A stretch of 64,000 nt of DNA from Pontimonas salivibrio (GCF_002950575.1 NZ_CP026923.1:682001-746000); one strand, 5' to 3'; shown: positions 35,773 through 46,233, numbered from the stretch's first letter. The notes: generated by a model from the sequence alone, not told the origin. Translations and numbers: made by a program.

Positions 35773-37367
35773 TGACTAACCGTGTTCACCTGGAGCAGCT
35801 CACTGTGCAGTTTCCTGGTGGTTCAGCACCCGCCGTGGCTGACGTGTCGTTTGATATCGAGCCGGGAGAGTGTTTCGCCCTAGTGGGTGAATCGGGTTCT
35901 GGTAAAACCCTCACGGCTCTTTCTCTGCTGGGTCTCACGCCACCGGATGCGGTCGTCACTGCGAAAAGTCGGGTCATTGCGGGGGTTGAAACGCGCGAGT
36001 TCACCCAATCGCAGTGGCGCACGCTTCGGGGCACCCGGGTGGGTCTAGTGAGTCAGGATGCGTTGGTTTCGCTGGATCCGCTGCGAAGAATTGGTACCGA
36101 AGTCGGCGAAGTGCTCGATATCGCCCGCCCACGAGTGGAAGAGCACGTGCGAATGCAACAGGTGTTGGCCGCCTTAGAGCAGGCGGCGGTGTCCGAGCCC
36201 CACCTCAGGATGCAACAGTATGCCCATCAACTCTCTGGAGGGCTTCGGCAACGAGCGCTCATCGCGTCTGCAATTGCCGCAAAGCCAGCAATTCTCATCG
36301 CAGACGAGCCGACGACAGCCTTAGATTCCCTCAGCCAGGCACGCATTCTCGAACTCTTGGGCCAGTTGAAAGCCTCCGGAATTGCCCTGCTGTTGGTCAG
36401 CCATGACATTGCTGTGGTTCGCCAGATTGCCGACCGAATTGGCGTGATGCGACACGGTGAACTGGTCGAAAAGGGGCCCGCTGATGAGATCCTCACCGCA
36501 CCACGGCATCCCTACACGCGAGAGCTACTCGATTTGGTACCCACCCTGAAAACTGGTGCTCCCAGGAACACCAGCCACGACGACCCTTCAGAGTCGCCCG
36601 TGCTTCTTGTGCGCGGGGTGAGCCGACACTATGCCACTGACGAGGGCGCAGTGTTTCACGCACTCCAGGATGTGTCCCTCCAGGTCTCTGCCGGTCGCAC
36701 GCTGGGCATCGTGGGGGAGTCGGGTTCAGGAAAAACCACCCTTGCGCGGATTGTGATGGGAATTGACAAGCCGGATTCCGGTGACGTGGAGCTGATGGGT
36801 AAACCCTGGTCATCGGTGTCTGAGCGTCTGCAAAGACCACAGCGCGGGGCAATCCAACTCGTTGAGCAAAACCCTTACGACGCCCTGGACCCACGGTGGA
36901 GCGTCAAGAAAGTCATTGGCGAGGCGATACGCCTCGATGACACTCTCACCGATACACACCAGCGTTCCGCTCGCATGAGAGAACTTCTGGAGCAGGTGGG
37001 TTTATCTGAGGAGCTTTTGCCACGCAAACCCCACCAGCTGTCGGGGGGTCAGCGTCAGCGGGTGGCCATCGCTCGTGCGCTCGCCAGGCGACCCAGAGTG
37101 CTGGTGTGCGATGAGCCGGTCTCGGCATTGGATGCCTCTGTTCAGGCACAAGTTCTGCGCATGCTGGCTTCGCTACAAGAGCGCTTAGCCCTCAGTCTCA
37201 TTGTGATTTCTCACGACCTGGGCGTCATTGCCCAGATGAGTGACGAAGTGGTGGTCCTGCACGAAGGTCGGGTTGTGGAATCGGGAAATTCCGCGAGCGT
37301 CATCACTGACCCGCAGCACCCCTTCACCAGGGAACTTCTCGCGGCCGCACCCGCGATGATGGCTTAA
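35772..37367 (+). CDS. Fused DppD-DppF type ABC transporter ATPase
   Basis: A 531-residue protein with two ABC ATPase domains, so one gene supplies both motors. Walker A is GESGSGKT in both halves; signatures are LSGGLRQRALIA and LSGGQRQRVAIA; Walker B ends in ADEPTTALD and CDEPVSALD. The DppD/DppF C-terminal region after each domain is visible (ADEILTAPRHPYTRELL and ASVITDPQHPFTREL). The ATG at 35772 is the coupled start; the frame opens upstream. It completes a one-operon importer. Confidence 0.95.
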   Translation: MTNRVHLEQLTVQFPGGSAPAVADVSFDIEPGECFALVGESGSGKTLTALSLLGLTPPDAVVTAKSRVIAGVETREFTQSQWRTLRGTRVGLVSQDALVSLDPLRRIGTEVGEVLDIARPRVEEHVRMQQVLAALEQAAVSEPHLRMQQYAHQLSGGLRQRALIASAIAAKPAILIADEPTTALDSLSQARILELLGQLKASGIALLLVSHDIAVVRQIADRIGVMRHGELVEKGPADEILTAPRHPYTRELLDLVPTLKTGAPRNTSHDDPSESPVLLVRGVSRHYATDEGAVFHALQDVSLQVSAGRTLGIVGESGSGKTTLARIVMGIDKPDSGDVELMGKPWSSVSERLQRPQRGAIQLVEQNPYDALDPRWSVKKVIGEAIRLDDTLTDTHQRSARMRELLEQVGLSEELLPRKPHQLSGGQRQRVAIARALARRPRVLVCDEPVSALDASVQAQVLRMLASLQERLALSLIVISHDLGVIAQMSDEVVVLHEGRVVESGNSASVITDPQHPFTRELLAAAPAMMA

Positions 37368-37375
37368 GATAAAGA

Positions 37376-37560
37376 GGTGTCGATCCGGCAATCACCGGGG
37401 AGCTACCGGAAGAAACCCCAGGTAGTGGGGGAGTAGAACCGGTCGGGAGGGCCCGTTAACGCCCAGCAACGAGTGGCCTGTTTCGATGGGCAAGTGGGGT
37501 GGTACCGCGCGGCATGCGCCCCCACACAAAATCACCGCAAGAATCGTTGTTGGGAGCCCC
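37376..37560 (+). promoter_or_regulatory. T-box riboswitch of ileS (actinobacterial, translational type)
   Basis: The 193-base gap before ileS holds a T-box leader that senses uncharged tRNA-Ile. The specifier is ATC (37391-37393) in CCGGCAATCACCGGGGAGC, matching the Nocardia/Mycobacterium ileS leader. The T-box itself is GGTGGTACCGCG (37498-37509), whose TGG pairs with the tRNA acceptor end. GTGGGG (37494-37499) can pair with CCCCAC (37520-37525), while that C-run (GCCCCCA, 37518-37524) can instead pair with TGGGAGC over the ribosome-binding site (37551-37557). No T tract exists, so control is most probably at translation. The switching model is inference; the T-box identity is firm. Confidence 0.93.
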
Positions 37561-40500
37561 ATGAAGTATCCGCGTCACAGAGACCACGCCGGAGTGAACC
37601 CTTCGCCGCGTTTTCCCGACATCGAACACGACGTACTGGCCTACTGGGCAGGTCACGACACCTTCCAACGCTCCATTGACCAGCGAGAAGGCTGCGAAGA
37701 GTGGGTGTTTTATGACGGCCCACCTTTTGCGAACGGTCTACCCCACTACGGTCACCTCCTCACCGGTTACGCCAAAGACCTCTTTCCCCGGTATTTCACG
37801 ATGCGCGGCTACCAAGTGCACCGCCGTTTTGGTTGGGACACCCACGGCTTACCCGCCGAATTAGAAGCAGAACGACAGTTGGGCATCACCGACAAATCCC
37901 AAATTGAAGAAATGGGTATTGCCCAGTTCAACCAAGCCGCCAAAGAGTCCGTCCTTCGCTACACCGACCAGTGGCAGGAATATGTCACCCGTCAAGCTCG
38001 ATGGGTTGACTTTGACAACGACTACAAAACTCTCGACATCACCTTTATGGAAAGTGTGGTGTGGGCGTTTAAAACCCTCTACGACAAAGGCCTGGCCTAC
38101 GAGGGCTACCGGGTCCTGCCCTACTGCTGGCGTGACCAAACACCACTGTCCAACCACGAACTGCGGATGGACGACGACGTCTACCAACCCCGCCAAGACC
38201 AGTCGGTCACGGTGTCTTTTCCCCTTTACGGGGACACAGCCGACTCTCTGGGGCTCTCTGGGGTGCGGGCGTTGGCATGGACCACAACCCCGTGGACACT
38301 TCCCACCAATGCCGCGCTCGCGGTGGGACCAGACGTCGACTACGTCGTGGTGCCCGCAGGGCCAGTGGGTGCCGCCGATGGTGAAGGCGGTGAACGCCGA
38401 CACGGCGCGCGTTACCTCCTCGCCCGGGACACTCTCAGCGCATACGCCAAAGAATTGGGTTACGACTCAGCAGAGTCGGCCCACGAGGCAATCGGCGAGA
38501 CGTTTGCCGGGAGCCAACTGGGCGGTCTGCGCTACGAGCGACTGTTTGTCTACTACGCCGATGTGGAGACATGGGGTACCCAGAACGCCTGGCAGATTCT
38601 GGTTGCCGACTATGTCGCCACCGGTGAAGGTACGGGCATTGTGCACCAAGCGCCCGCCTACGGTGAAGACGACCAAATCACCTGCGAAAAAGCAGGAATC
38701 CCGCTGATTTTGTCTCTCGATGATGCGGGAGCGTTCTTGCCCCAGGTGAGCGACGTGGCGGGCGTATCCGTGTTTGAGGCGAATAAACCCCTCACCCAGT
38801 TGGTGCGCCAGGCCGGAAAGCTCGTCCAACAGCGAAGCTACGACCACTCTTACCCGCACTGTTGGCGCTGTCGAACCCCCCTGATCTACCGGGCGGTGTC
38901 GAGTTGGTTTGTGCGAGTCACCCAGTTTCGGGACCGGATGATTGAACTCAACGAAGACATCAACTGGGTTCCCGCGAATGTCAAACACGGCCAGTTTGGA
39001 AAATGGCTGGAAAATGCCCGGGATTGGTCGATTAGTCGAAACCGGTATTGGGGTTCGCCCATTCCGGTGTGGAAATCAGACAACCCCGATTTCCCCCGCG
39101 TCGATGTCTACGGTTCACTCGACGAACTCGAAGCCGACTTTGGGGTGCGTCCTGTTGACCTCCACCGCCCCGCCATCGATGAACTCGTTCGACCAAACCC
39201 CGATGACCCCAGCGGTCAGTCGATGATGCGGCGTATCCCCGATGTCTTAGATGTGTGGTTCGATTCCGGTTCGATGCCCTTCGCCCAAGTGCACTACCCC
39301 TTCGATAACCAGCAATGGTTTGATTCCCACAACCCCGCCGATTTCATCGTCGAATACATCGGCCAAACCCGTGGCTGGTTTTACACCATGCACGTGTTGG
39401 CCACCGCACTATTTGACCGCCCGGCGTTTTCTCAAGTCGTGAGCCACGGAATTGTCCTCGGATCCGACGGCAACAAAATGTCCAAGTCGCTTCGCAACTA
39501 CCCGGATGTTTCCGAAGTGTTTGAGCGCGACGGCGCGGACGCCATGCGGTGGTTTTTGATGTCCAGTTCGGTCATCAGAGGGGGAAACCTCGTCGTCACC
39601 GAAGAAGGTATTCGAGAGGGCGTGCGGCAGTTCCTGTTACCGCTGTGGAGCACGTATTACTTCTTCAGCCTGTATGCCGGTGACTCGGAGGCGACCTGGC
39701 GCACCGATTCACCCCACACACTCGATCGCTACATCCTCGCGAAACTTCACGACACCGCCCAGGTTGTCACCGAACACCTCGACCACCTGGACAGCCCGTT
39801 AGCGGCAGCAGCACTGCGTGACTTCGCTGACGTGCTCACCAACTGGTACGTGCGGCGCAGTCGGGAGCGCTTCTGGGACGGAAGCGACCAAGCGGCAATA
39901 GACACCCTTTACACCGTGTTGGAAGTGCTCTCACGACTGGCAGCACCCCTCGCACCGCTGATTACAGAAGAAGTCTGGCGGGGGCTCACCGGTGGAGAAA
40001 GCGTGCACTTAACCGACTGGCCAGACGCTTCTCTGATTCCCTCAGACCCCACACTGGTAGACGAAATGGATCAGGTGCGAGGCATCGCCAGCGCGGGCCT
40101 GGCCCTTCGAAAAGCCCACCAACTGCGGGTGCGCCTTCCCCTACAGAAAATCACGGTCGTTGTCGATAACCCAGCCAGCGTTGAACACTACACAGAGGTC
40201 TTGGCCGACGAGCTCAACGTGAAAGAGGTCGACCTGGTGGCCCGCAGTGAGGACACCCTGGAGAACTTTGGCGTGACCAGGCGAGTAGTGGTTAATGCGC
40301 GGGCATTGGGCCCCCGCTTAGGTAAAGAAGTCCAAAGTGTCATTAAGGCCACCAAAGCGGGGGATTACACCTTCACCGGAGAGGGTCTTGAGGTCGCAGG
40401 GCACACCCTCCAGGAGGGCGAGTACGACCTCGTCCTCGACGTTGCCGAAGGCCACCACGCGGTCGAATTCGTCGGAACCTTCGGGTTTGTCCTCCTCGAT

Positions 40501-40803
40501 ACACACGTGAGCGAACCCCTTCGACAAGAAGGGTTAGCCAGGGACGTGATCCGAGTAGTCCAACAGGCCAGAAAAGATGCTGGGTTGGACGTCTCCGACA
40601 GGATTCACCTTGCCCTCGGCGGTGACCAGGCCACTCTCAGTGCACTCCAGGCCCACGGTGATTTGATTGCGACGGAGACTCTGGCCGCGCAGATGAGTGT
40701 GGGAGAGCTCCCGGAAGGCGCCCCGTCCAGCGAACATTCTGTGGGGGATGATTCCACGGTGCGAGTGAGTGTTGCCAGAGCCCACAGCGAAAGGCCACAG
40801 TAG
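37561..40803 (+). CDS. ileS: Isoleucyl-tRNA synthetase (long, eukaryote-like type)
   Basis: A 1080-residue class I synthetase charging tRNA-Ile with editing against Val. The HIGH equivalent is GLPHYGHLL, and KMSKS reads NKMSKSLRN; the sequence [19 protein letters not shown] and the length mark the IleS2 group, whose members are usually less sensitive to mupirocin. The ATG at 37561, with GGGAG five bases upstream, is chosen because the longer frame (37486) would run through the T-box. Its TAG overlaps the GTG of folC by one base. Confidence 0.97.
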   Translation: MKYPRHRDHAGVNPSPRFPDIEHDVLAYWAGHDTFQRSIDQREGCEEWVFYDGPPFANGLPHYGHLLTGYAKDLFPRYFTMRGYQVHRRFGWDTHGLPAELEAERQLGITDKSQIEEMGIAQFNQAAKESVLRYTDQWQEYVTRQARWVDFDNDYKTLDITFMESVVWAFKTLYDKGLAYEGYRVLPYCWRDQTPLSNHELRMDDDVYQPRQDQSVTVSFPLYGDTADSLGLSGVRALAWTTTPWTLPTNAALAVGPDVDYVVVPAGPVGAADGEGGERRHGARYLLARDTLSAYAKELGYDSAESAHEAIGETFAGSQLGGLRYERLFVYYADVETWGTQNAWQILVADYVATGEGTGIVHQAPAYGEDDQITCEKAGIPLILSLDDAGAFLPQVSDVAGVSVFEANKPLTQLVRQAGKLVQQRSYDHSYPHCWRCRTPLIYRAVSSWFVRVTQFRDRMIELNEDINWVPANVKHGQFGKWLENARDWSISRNRYWGSPIPVWKSDNPDFPRVDVYGSLDELEADFGVRPVDLHRPAIDELVRPNPDDPSGQSMMRRIPDVLDVWFDSGSMPFAQVHYPFDNQQWFDSHNPADFIVEYIGQTRGWFYTMHVLATALFDRPAFSQVVSHGIVLGSDGNKMSKSLRNYPDVSEVFERDGADAMRWFLMSSSVIRGGNLVVTEEGIREGVRQFLLPLWSTYYFFSLYAGDSEATWRTDSPHTLDRYILAKLHDTAQVVTEHLDHLDSPLAAAALRDFADVLTNWYVRRSRERFWDGSDQAAIDTLYTVLEVLSRLAAPLAPLITEEVWRGLTGGESVHLTDWPDASLIPSDPTLVDEMDQVRGIASAGLALRKAHQLRVRLPLQKITVVVDNPASVEHYTEVLADELNVKEVDLVARSEDTLENFGVTRRVVVNARALGPRLGKEVQSVIKATKAGDYTFTGEGLEVAGHTLQEGEYDLVLDVAEGHHAVEFVGTFGFVLLDTHVSEPLRQEGLARDVIRVVQQARKDAGLDVSDRIHLALGGDQATLSALQAHGDLIATETLAAQMSVGELPEGAPSSEHSVGDDSTVRVSVARAHSERPQ

Positions 40804-42152
40804 TGACGGAGAGTTTTCGTGGGCAAGCCGACGAAGTGATTGCGGCGCTCTACCAACGAATCGGGGAGCGTGCGCCACAACCGAGGCTCTGGCCGACGAG
40901 GCGAGCGGTGGAACTCTTAGGAGACCCCCAACATATGTTTGGTGTGGTGCACATCACCGGATCGAATGGGAAAACCTCCACCGCACGAATGATTGAATCC
41001 ATTCTGCGCGCCCATGGCTTGCGCACCGGGTTGATGACCAGCCCCCACCTGCAACGACTCAACGAACGCATTGTGGTGGACGGCCAGAGTGTCTCCGATG
41101 AAGCCTTGGTCGAAAACTACCGCGACATTGAGCCCTATTTGACCATTGTTGATGCCGAATGCGCTGCACGGGGTGAACCCGCCATGACGTTTTTCGAAGC
41201 GCTCACCGTGCTCACCTTCTCCTGCTTTGCCGACGCACCCGTCGACGTGGCGGTGCTGGAAGTCGGCATGGGGGGCGAGTGGGACTCCACCAACGTGGCC
41301 AACGCCGATGTTGCAGTCGTAACGCCCATTTCACTGGAACACGTCGAGTTTCTTGGGCCCACAATTCAAGACATCGCCAAAACAAAAGCCGGGATCATCA
41401 AACCCGCCAGTCACGTCGTCACTTCCCCTCAAGAAGCGGAAGTGATCGACATCATCGCGTCGGCTTGTGAACGTGATGAAGCTCCACTCAACGTGCTGGG
41501 TCGAGATTTTTTCGTTGTCGATAGTGTGCCTGCCGTCGGCGGCCAGGTCGTGGATATTCGAGTGAGTAATGGCGAATACCGTGGTGTTGCGCTACCGCTC
41601 TTGGGCTATCACCAAGCAGAAAACGCTGCGCTCGCCGTGGCGGCAGCTGAACAGTTCCTCGGCGGGGGAGAACACTCTCTTGCCAAAGAAGTTGTTGAGG
41701 AAGGACTGGGAGACTCCAAGAGCCCTGGGCGGCTAGAAGTGGTGGCGACCAGCCCCAGTGTCATCATCGATGCTGCCCACAATCCGGCTAGCGCCGAATC
41801 GCTCACTCGTGCGCTGATGCAGTCGTTTCAGTTCGACACCCTTGTGGTGGTCCTCGGGGTACTGAGCGATAAGGATGCCGAGGGCATTGTCGAAGCACTC
41901 GACCCGATTGCTGACGTGTTTGTGGTGACCCAATCTGAATCAGACCGCGCGGTCTCCGCTGAAGACTTAGCGGAGACTGTCCGCGCTGTGGCCGGACCGG
42001 ATCGCACCTCGTGGCGAGAAAATGTCTCACAGGCACTTGAGTTGGCCCGCGAGCAGGCTGGCCCCACCGGCGGAGTGGTCGTCACCGGATCAATCACCCT
42101 CATTGGTGAGGTGAAGACCTGGGCCGGGGTAATGGCCGAGCGCGAATCATGA
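40803..42152 (+). CDS. folC: Folylpolyglutamate synthase / dihydrofolate synthase
   Basis: A 449-residue Mur-ligase-like enzyme that adds glutamate to dihydropteroate and folates. The P-loop is ITGSNGKTSTA; the second metal/ATP region is VAVLEVGMGGEWDSTNVA, and DAAHNPASAESL supplies the C-terminal motif. GTG start overlapping ileS. The stop overlaps the DUF4233 gene by four bases. ileS-folC-DUF4233-ndk is a common actinobacterial order. Confidence 0.96.
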   Translation: MTESFRGQADEVIAALYQRIGERAPQPRLWPTRRAVELLGDPQHMFGVVHITGSNGKTSTARMIESILRAHGLRTGLMTSPHLQRLNERIVVDGQSVSDEALVENYRDIEPYLTIVDAECAARGEPAMTFFEALTVLTFSCFADAPVDVAVLEVGMGGEWDSTNVANADVAVVTPISLEHVEFLGPTIQDIAKTKAGIIKPASHVVTSPQEAEVIDIIASACERDEAPLNVLGRDFFVVDSVPAVGGQVVDIRVSNGEYRGVALPLLGYHQAENAALAVAAAEQFLGGGEHSLAKEVVEEGLGDSKSPGRLEVVATSPSVIIDAAHNPASAESLTRALMQSFQFDTLVVVLGVLSDKDAEGIVEALDPIADVFVVTQSESDRAVSAEDLAETVRAVAGPDRTSWRENVSQALELAREQAGPTGGVVVTGSITLIGEVKTWAGVMAERES

Positions 42153-42508
42153 GTAGGGGTACTCCGAGCGCAACAGTGTCGCTAATGCGGATTGCACTGG
42201 GTATCGACATGGCCGTGTTGTTTTTTGGGTTGCTCGCCATTCGCGGTTTAGCGGTGTTTGATGAGTGGCTTGTCTGGACGGGGGGCGGTGTTGCCCTGGT
42301 CTGGTTGATTGCCGCGCTTGGCACCATTACTACCCCGGTGGGTAGGTGGCTCGGGCACCTTTTTCACGTGGCCCTGCTGGGAGCGTTCACCATTGACGTG
42401 GCAATCGGGTTGTCAGTGCTTGTGCCCATCGGGTTTTGGCTTTTTGCGATGATTCGCGGGCCCCAACTGGATGCTTTGGCCGCGGAGGCCGGGGACCAAG
42501 ACTCCTAG
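42149..42508 (+). CDS. DUF4233 family membrane protein
   Basis: A 119-residue protein with three to four hydrophobic segments (about residues 15-35, 45-62, 75-105) and a short acidic tail. Position after folC and before ndk, and the helix pattern, match the DUF4233 family found at this place in many actinobacteria. Function unknown. Its ATG overlaps the folC stop. Confidence 0.85.
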   Translation: MSRGTPSATVSLMRIALGIDMAVLFFGLLAIRGLAVFDEWLVWTGGGVALVWLIAALGTITTPVGRWLGHLFHVALLGAFTIDVAIGLSVLVPIGFWLFAMIRGPQLDALAAEAGDQDS

Positions 42509-42547
42509 ACTGTCGCACAACACGTAGAACAACGAAAGGCGCAGTGA

Positions 42548-42973
42548 ATGTCGCAACTTGAGCAAACCCTGGTACTGATTAAGCCCGATGGCGTGGCGAG
42601 AAATCTCACGGGAGAAATCCTGCGCCGGATCGAAGCAAAGGGTTACCAGCTTGTCGACGTGCGCCTTGTTCACGCCCAGCGAGACCTGTTGGCTGCCCAT
42701 TACGCCGAACACGAGGGCAAACCCTTCTACGAACCACTCATCCAGTTCATGGAATCAGGCCCCATCGTGGCACTTCGAATTTCAGGCCACCGCGTCATTG
42801 AAGGTTTCCGGGTGTTGGCGGGAACTACGGACCCGACCACGGCAGCTCCCGGAACAATTCGTGGGGATTTGGGCCGCGACTGGGGCCTCAACGTTCAACA
42901 AAACCTTGTCCACGGCAGCGACTCTGTGGAAACAGCGGAGCGCGAACTGGCCCTCTGGTTTTCCCACAGCTAG
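42548..42973 (+). CDS. ndk: Nucleoside diphosphate kinase
   Basis: A 141-residue enzyme that equalises NTP and dNTP pools by a ping-pong phosphohistidine mechanism. His122 in NLVHGSDS is the catalytic residue; IKPDGVARNL and GTIRGD complete the nucleotide site. GAAAGG lies upstream of the ATG. Convergent with the VKOR gene, 33 bases away. Confidence 0.97.
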   Translation: MSQLEQTLVLIKPDGVARNLTGEILRRIEAKGYQLVDVRLVHAQRDLLAAHYAEHEGKPFYEPLIQFMESGPIVALRISGHRVIEGFRVLAGTTDPTTAAPGTIRGDLGRDWGLNVQQNLVHGSDSVETAERELALWFSHS

Positions 42974-43006
42974 GTAGCAGCGAAAACCAAGACCTTCTGT
43001 GTGGGC

Positions 43007-43597
43007 TCACACAAACAACAGCGGGAACTGTACAAAGATTGACAGCCCGATCGTCGCAAACGTCGCCACGATCGGAACCCAACTAAATGGTGCAATGACA
43101 GCACCAGCTCGGCGAAGCCAGGGTGCGGCACCCAATAGCCCTTCGCGGGCCGCCCAGGGAACAAACACCCAAAACAAAATAGTGTGGAGCACCCACACCA
43201 CCATGCAATAGAGACACAAGAAGCCGATGACGAAGACGGCTTGTTGAAAGAGCCACATCAAAAAGACCCAGGCACCGAGCATTCCGAGCCCGGCAATCCG
43301 CCAGAACCACTTCTGAAAGCCCGCTCCCTGGAGAAGCGCCACTCCGATGGTGGCAATAACCGCCCACCCGGCAATGCCCATCAGCTGGTTGGGTGCGTCA
43401 AAGAACACCCTCGCCTGCCACGACTCCATCACGTTGCCGCAGGAGAAAAACGGATTGATATCGCAGCTTGGCGTCTTGCCTTCAGCGGCGAGGAGGTAGC
43501 CGTCGCGTGCCAGCAAAAAGGACGCGGCGAGAGACACCAGACCAGTAAGGAAAAGGAACCATCCCATGGGCCGACTACGTTGGGCGGGTAAGAGCAT
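43007..43597 (-). CDS. Vitamin K epoxide reductase (VKOR) family protein
   Basis: A membrane thiol oxidoreductase of about 196 residues with four to five helices. The active-site pair is CLYC in a helix, and the outer loop has SCDINPFFSCGNVMESW with the shuttle cysteines. In actinobacteria VKOR replaces DsbB, reoxidising a DsbA-like protein with quinone to form disulfides in secreted proteins. There is no fused thioredoxin domain. ATG at 43597 is chosen; a GTG at 43633 would add 12 residues and lacks a ribosome-binding site. It is divergent from rne. Confidence 0.92.
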   Translation of the reverse strand: MLLPAQRSRPMGWFLFLTGLVSLAASFLLARDGYLLAAEGKTPSCDINPFFSCGNVMESWQARVFFDAPNQLMGIAGWAVIATIGVALLQGAGFQKWFWRIAGLGMLGAWVFLMWLFQQAVFVIGFLCLYCMVVWVLHTILFWVFVPWAAREGLLGAAPWLRRAGAVIAPFSWVPIVATFATIGLSIFVQFPLLFV

Positions 43598-43905
43598 GAG
43601 AAGAGTATTCCACCACGCTCTGTGAGTCTGCACGCGAACACAACGTCACTGTCATGCGTCGCCCGGGTGGACTTTAGGTGCCCCGTGGTGTGCGCCGGGG
43701 GCTGTGAGCCGGGGTGTGCGATACTAGGGGCAGGGTAAATGAGATTACGGCCGCGCCCATGGTCTCACCCGAAAAGCTTTTCGAGGTCGGAATATGAAGA
43801 CCAGGCCTCACACCACAAGAAGAATTTCTCCGGCATGCCGGAGACACACGAATTTCGGCCCACGCCTCGCGCGGGCGGCCCGGGTCGTACAAGGAGCCAC
43901 CAGCG
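43598..43905 (+). promoter_or_regulatory. Intergenic leader region of the RNase E gene
   Basis: A 308-base gene-free stretch upstream of rne. It contains a possible -10 (GATACT, 43720-43725, preceded by TG), the palindrome CGAAAAGCTTTTCG (43770-43783), the hairpin TCTCCGGCATGCCGGAGA (43827-43844), and AAGGAG just before the ATG. If the -10 is real the leader is about 170 bases. Long structured leaders allow rne autoregulation in E. coli; that role here is inference. Confidence 0.5.
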
Positions 43906-46233
43906 ATGGTGAACAAATCAACAGAAAATTCCCAGGACGAAAAATCCTCCACTACTAAGACACCCAAAAAGACGACCAGCACTCCGGCAACAAAACGCTC
44001 TGCGTCAACTGGCAGCGGCGAGAAAACGCCCGCGGAGTCGAAGAAAAAAGCCCCCGCAAGAAGCTCAAAGGCTTCAGCCGTGAAGGGTGAAAAATCCAGC
44101 AATAAAGCCGAAAAAACAGACGATCCGCAAAGTACTTCGGACAAGACGTCGTCTCAGAAAAACCCACGAGCTGGTGCGGGCAGGCCCAAGGGAACTGCAG
44201 AGAGCAAGAAGGTGCCCTTAACGCCGTCGTCACCCACCCAACTGGTGTTCGCTGGGCCAGATCCTGCCCTCTTCCAAAAATTTCAGGAAAACGCAGAGCC
44301 TGCCGAACGTAATGTGCGAAAGCGCCAACGATCAGCCAGACCCCAGGTAGAGGCCGAGCCCTCGACGCCTCAGAAGACGCGGACTTCGCGCACCAAGGAC
44401 GACGCTCCCAGTCAGCCGCAAAAGGTTCGCGGGTCGACGCGTTTGGAAGCCAAACGCCAAAGACGTCGAGAGGGTCGCGACCAAGGCCGTCGCCGCGCGG
44501 TGGTGACGGAGTCAGAATTCCTTGCCCGGCGCGAAAGCGTCGAGCGTGTAATGGTCGTGCGTGAAAAAGACAGCCGCACACAGATTGCCGTGTTGGAAGA
44601 TGGCGTTGCCGTCGAGCACTACGTAGCCAAAAACGATGAGGCCAGCCTGATCGGCAACGTCTATCTCGGCCGGGTTCAAAACGTGCTTCCCAGTATGGAA
44701 GCGGCTTTCGTGGATATTGGTCGCGGCCGAAACGCTGTGCTGTATTCCGGCGAAGTGGATTGGGATGCCGCCACTGAAGAAGGCGGCGAGCGACCAAAAA
44801 AGATTGAAGCGGCCCTCAAAACCGGGGACAGTGTTCTCGTCCAGGTCACCAAAGACCCGATCGGACATAAAGGCGCCAGGCTCACCAGTCAGGTCAGCCT
44901 GCCCGGGCGCTACCTCGTCTATGTTCCCTCCGGAGGAATGAACGGGATTTCTAGGAAACTTCCCGATACGGAGCGTTCACGACTCAAAGCGATTCTCAAA
45001 ACGGTGGTGCCCGAAACGGCGGGTGTGATCGTGCGGACCGCGGCCGAAGGGGCAACGGAAGAACAGCTCACCTCGGACGTCCAGAGGCTTCAGTTGCAGT
45101 GGGATTCCCTGCAAAAAGAAGTCGGGCAGAAAAAAGCTCCCGCGCTTCTCCACAGTGAACCCGACCTTCTCGTCAAAATCATTCGCGATGTGTTCAACGA
45201 GGACTTTCACAAACTCGTCATCGCGGGCGATGATCAACACCGAGTGATCACCGAATACCTTGCTCAGGTTGCCCCCGACCTGATGGAGCGCATCGAGGTC
45301 TACCAGGGTGAAGGTGACCCCTTCGATGAGTACCGGGTGAACGAAAGTATTCATAAAGCTCTTGAGCGCAAAGTCTGGTTGCCCAGTGGTGGGTCGTTGG
45401 TCATTGACCGCACCGAGGCGATGACCGTTGTCGATGTCAACACCGGGAAATTTGTGGGCTCAGGCGGCAACCTCGAAGAAACGGTGACCAAAAACAATGT
45501 CGAAGCGGCGGAAGAAATTGTTCGCCAGCTGCGGTTGCGCGACATTGGTGGAATCATCGTCATCGACTTCATCGACATGGTTCTCGAATCCAACCGTGAT
45601 TTGGTCTTGCGACGACTCGTCGAGTGCCTCTCACGTGACCGAACGAAACATCAAGTCGCCGAGGTGACCAGCCTCGGGCTCGTCCAAATGACCAGAAAAC
45701 GCCTTGGTCTGGGCCTGTTAGAGACCTTCAGCGAAACCTGTGAGCACTGTCAAGGCCGCGGGGTGGTCGTTCAGTCAGAGCCGGTGGGCAAGTCAAAGCA
45801 GTCAGGATCCAGCGATTCTGGGAATAAACGTCGGAAATCATCGACGAACAGTCGTACAGCCACAATTGAGCCCCACCAAATCACAGACGATGCTCGCGCT
45901 GCTATTGCCCAAATCGCGGCCGGAACTGTTGGTGGGTCATCTGCTGAGGCGTCCCCTGATTCCCCTCCCACTGCCGAACAAGCACCCCCCAAGTCGTCCG
46001 CGGACGCTGCAGCATTGCAGCAGGATGACGTGTTGGGTCTTTCGGAACTCGTGGAAGCAAAGAAAAATCGACCCAGTCGTCGAGCCAAGAAGTCGACCGA
46101 AGTGCTCGATGTGGTCTTAAGCGCGCTGCCTGAACCGCCAGCTGCCGGCCAGTCTCGACGCCGGCGTCGCGCAAGCTCGGGCGGCGTGGTCTCACCGGGA
46201 GATGACGTGAGTCGTGATGGTGGTGACAGCTAG
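43906..46233 (+). CDS. rne: Ribonuclease E/G
   Basis: A 775-residue endoribonuclease for mRNA decay and rRNA processing. The first 200 residues are disordered and rich in Lys/Ser/Thr/Pro. The S1 domain begins near residue 249 (GNVYLGRVQNVLPSMEAAFVDIG), the DNase-I-like core has TVVDVNTGKFVG and GGIIVIDFIDM with the Mg-binding Asp residues, and the zinc-link CEHCQ is at about 612-615. A low-complexity basic C-terminal tail follows. AAGGAG precedes the ATG. Its end overlaps the next gene by 20 bases. Confidence 0.96.
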   Translation: MVNKSTENSQDEKSSTTKTPKKTTSTPATKRSASTGSGEKTPAESKKKAPARSSKASAVKGEKSSNKAEKTDDPQSTSDKTSSQKNPRAGAGRPKGTAESKKVPLTPSSPTQLVFAGPDPALFQKFQENAEPAERNVRKRQRSARPQVEAEPSTPQKTRTSRTKDDAPSQPQKVRGSTRLEAKRQRRREGRDQGRRRAVVTESEFLARRESVERVMVVREKDSRTQIAVLEDGVAVEHYVAKNDEASLIGNVYLGRVQNVLPSMEAAFVDIGRGRNAVLYSGEVDWDAATEEGGERPKKIEAALKTGDSVLVQVTKDPIGHKGARLTSQVSLPGRYLVYVPSGGMNGISRKLPDTERSRLKAILKTVVPETAGVIVRTAAEGATEEQLTSDVQRLQLQWDSLQKEVGQKKAPALLHSEPDLLVKIIRDVFNEDFHKLVIAGDDQHRVITEYLAQVAPDLMERIEVYQGEGDPFDEYRVNESIHKALERKVWLPSGGSLVIDRTEAMTVVDVNTGKFVGSGGNLEETVTKNNVEAAEEIVRQLRLRDIGGIIVIDFIDMVLESNRDLVLRRLVECLSRDRTKHQVAEVTSLGLVQMTRKRLGLGLLETFSETCEHCQGRGVVVQSEPVGKSKQSGSSDSGNKRRKSSTNSRTATIEPHQITDDARAAIAQIAAGTVGGSSAEASPDSPPTAEQAPPKSSADAAALQQDDVLGLSELVEAKKNRPSRRAKKSTEVLDVVLSALPEPPAAGQSRRRRRASSGGVVSPGDDVSRDGGDS

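Noticed and set aside
37486-37560. N-terminal extension of ileS
   Set aside because: It would translate the T-box sequence; the ATG at 37561 has its own ribosome-binding site.
43634-43905. A small gene in the gap before rne
   Set aside because: No frame with a start and ribosome-binding site was found; the stretch is better read as promoter and leader.
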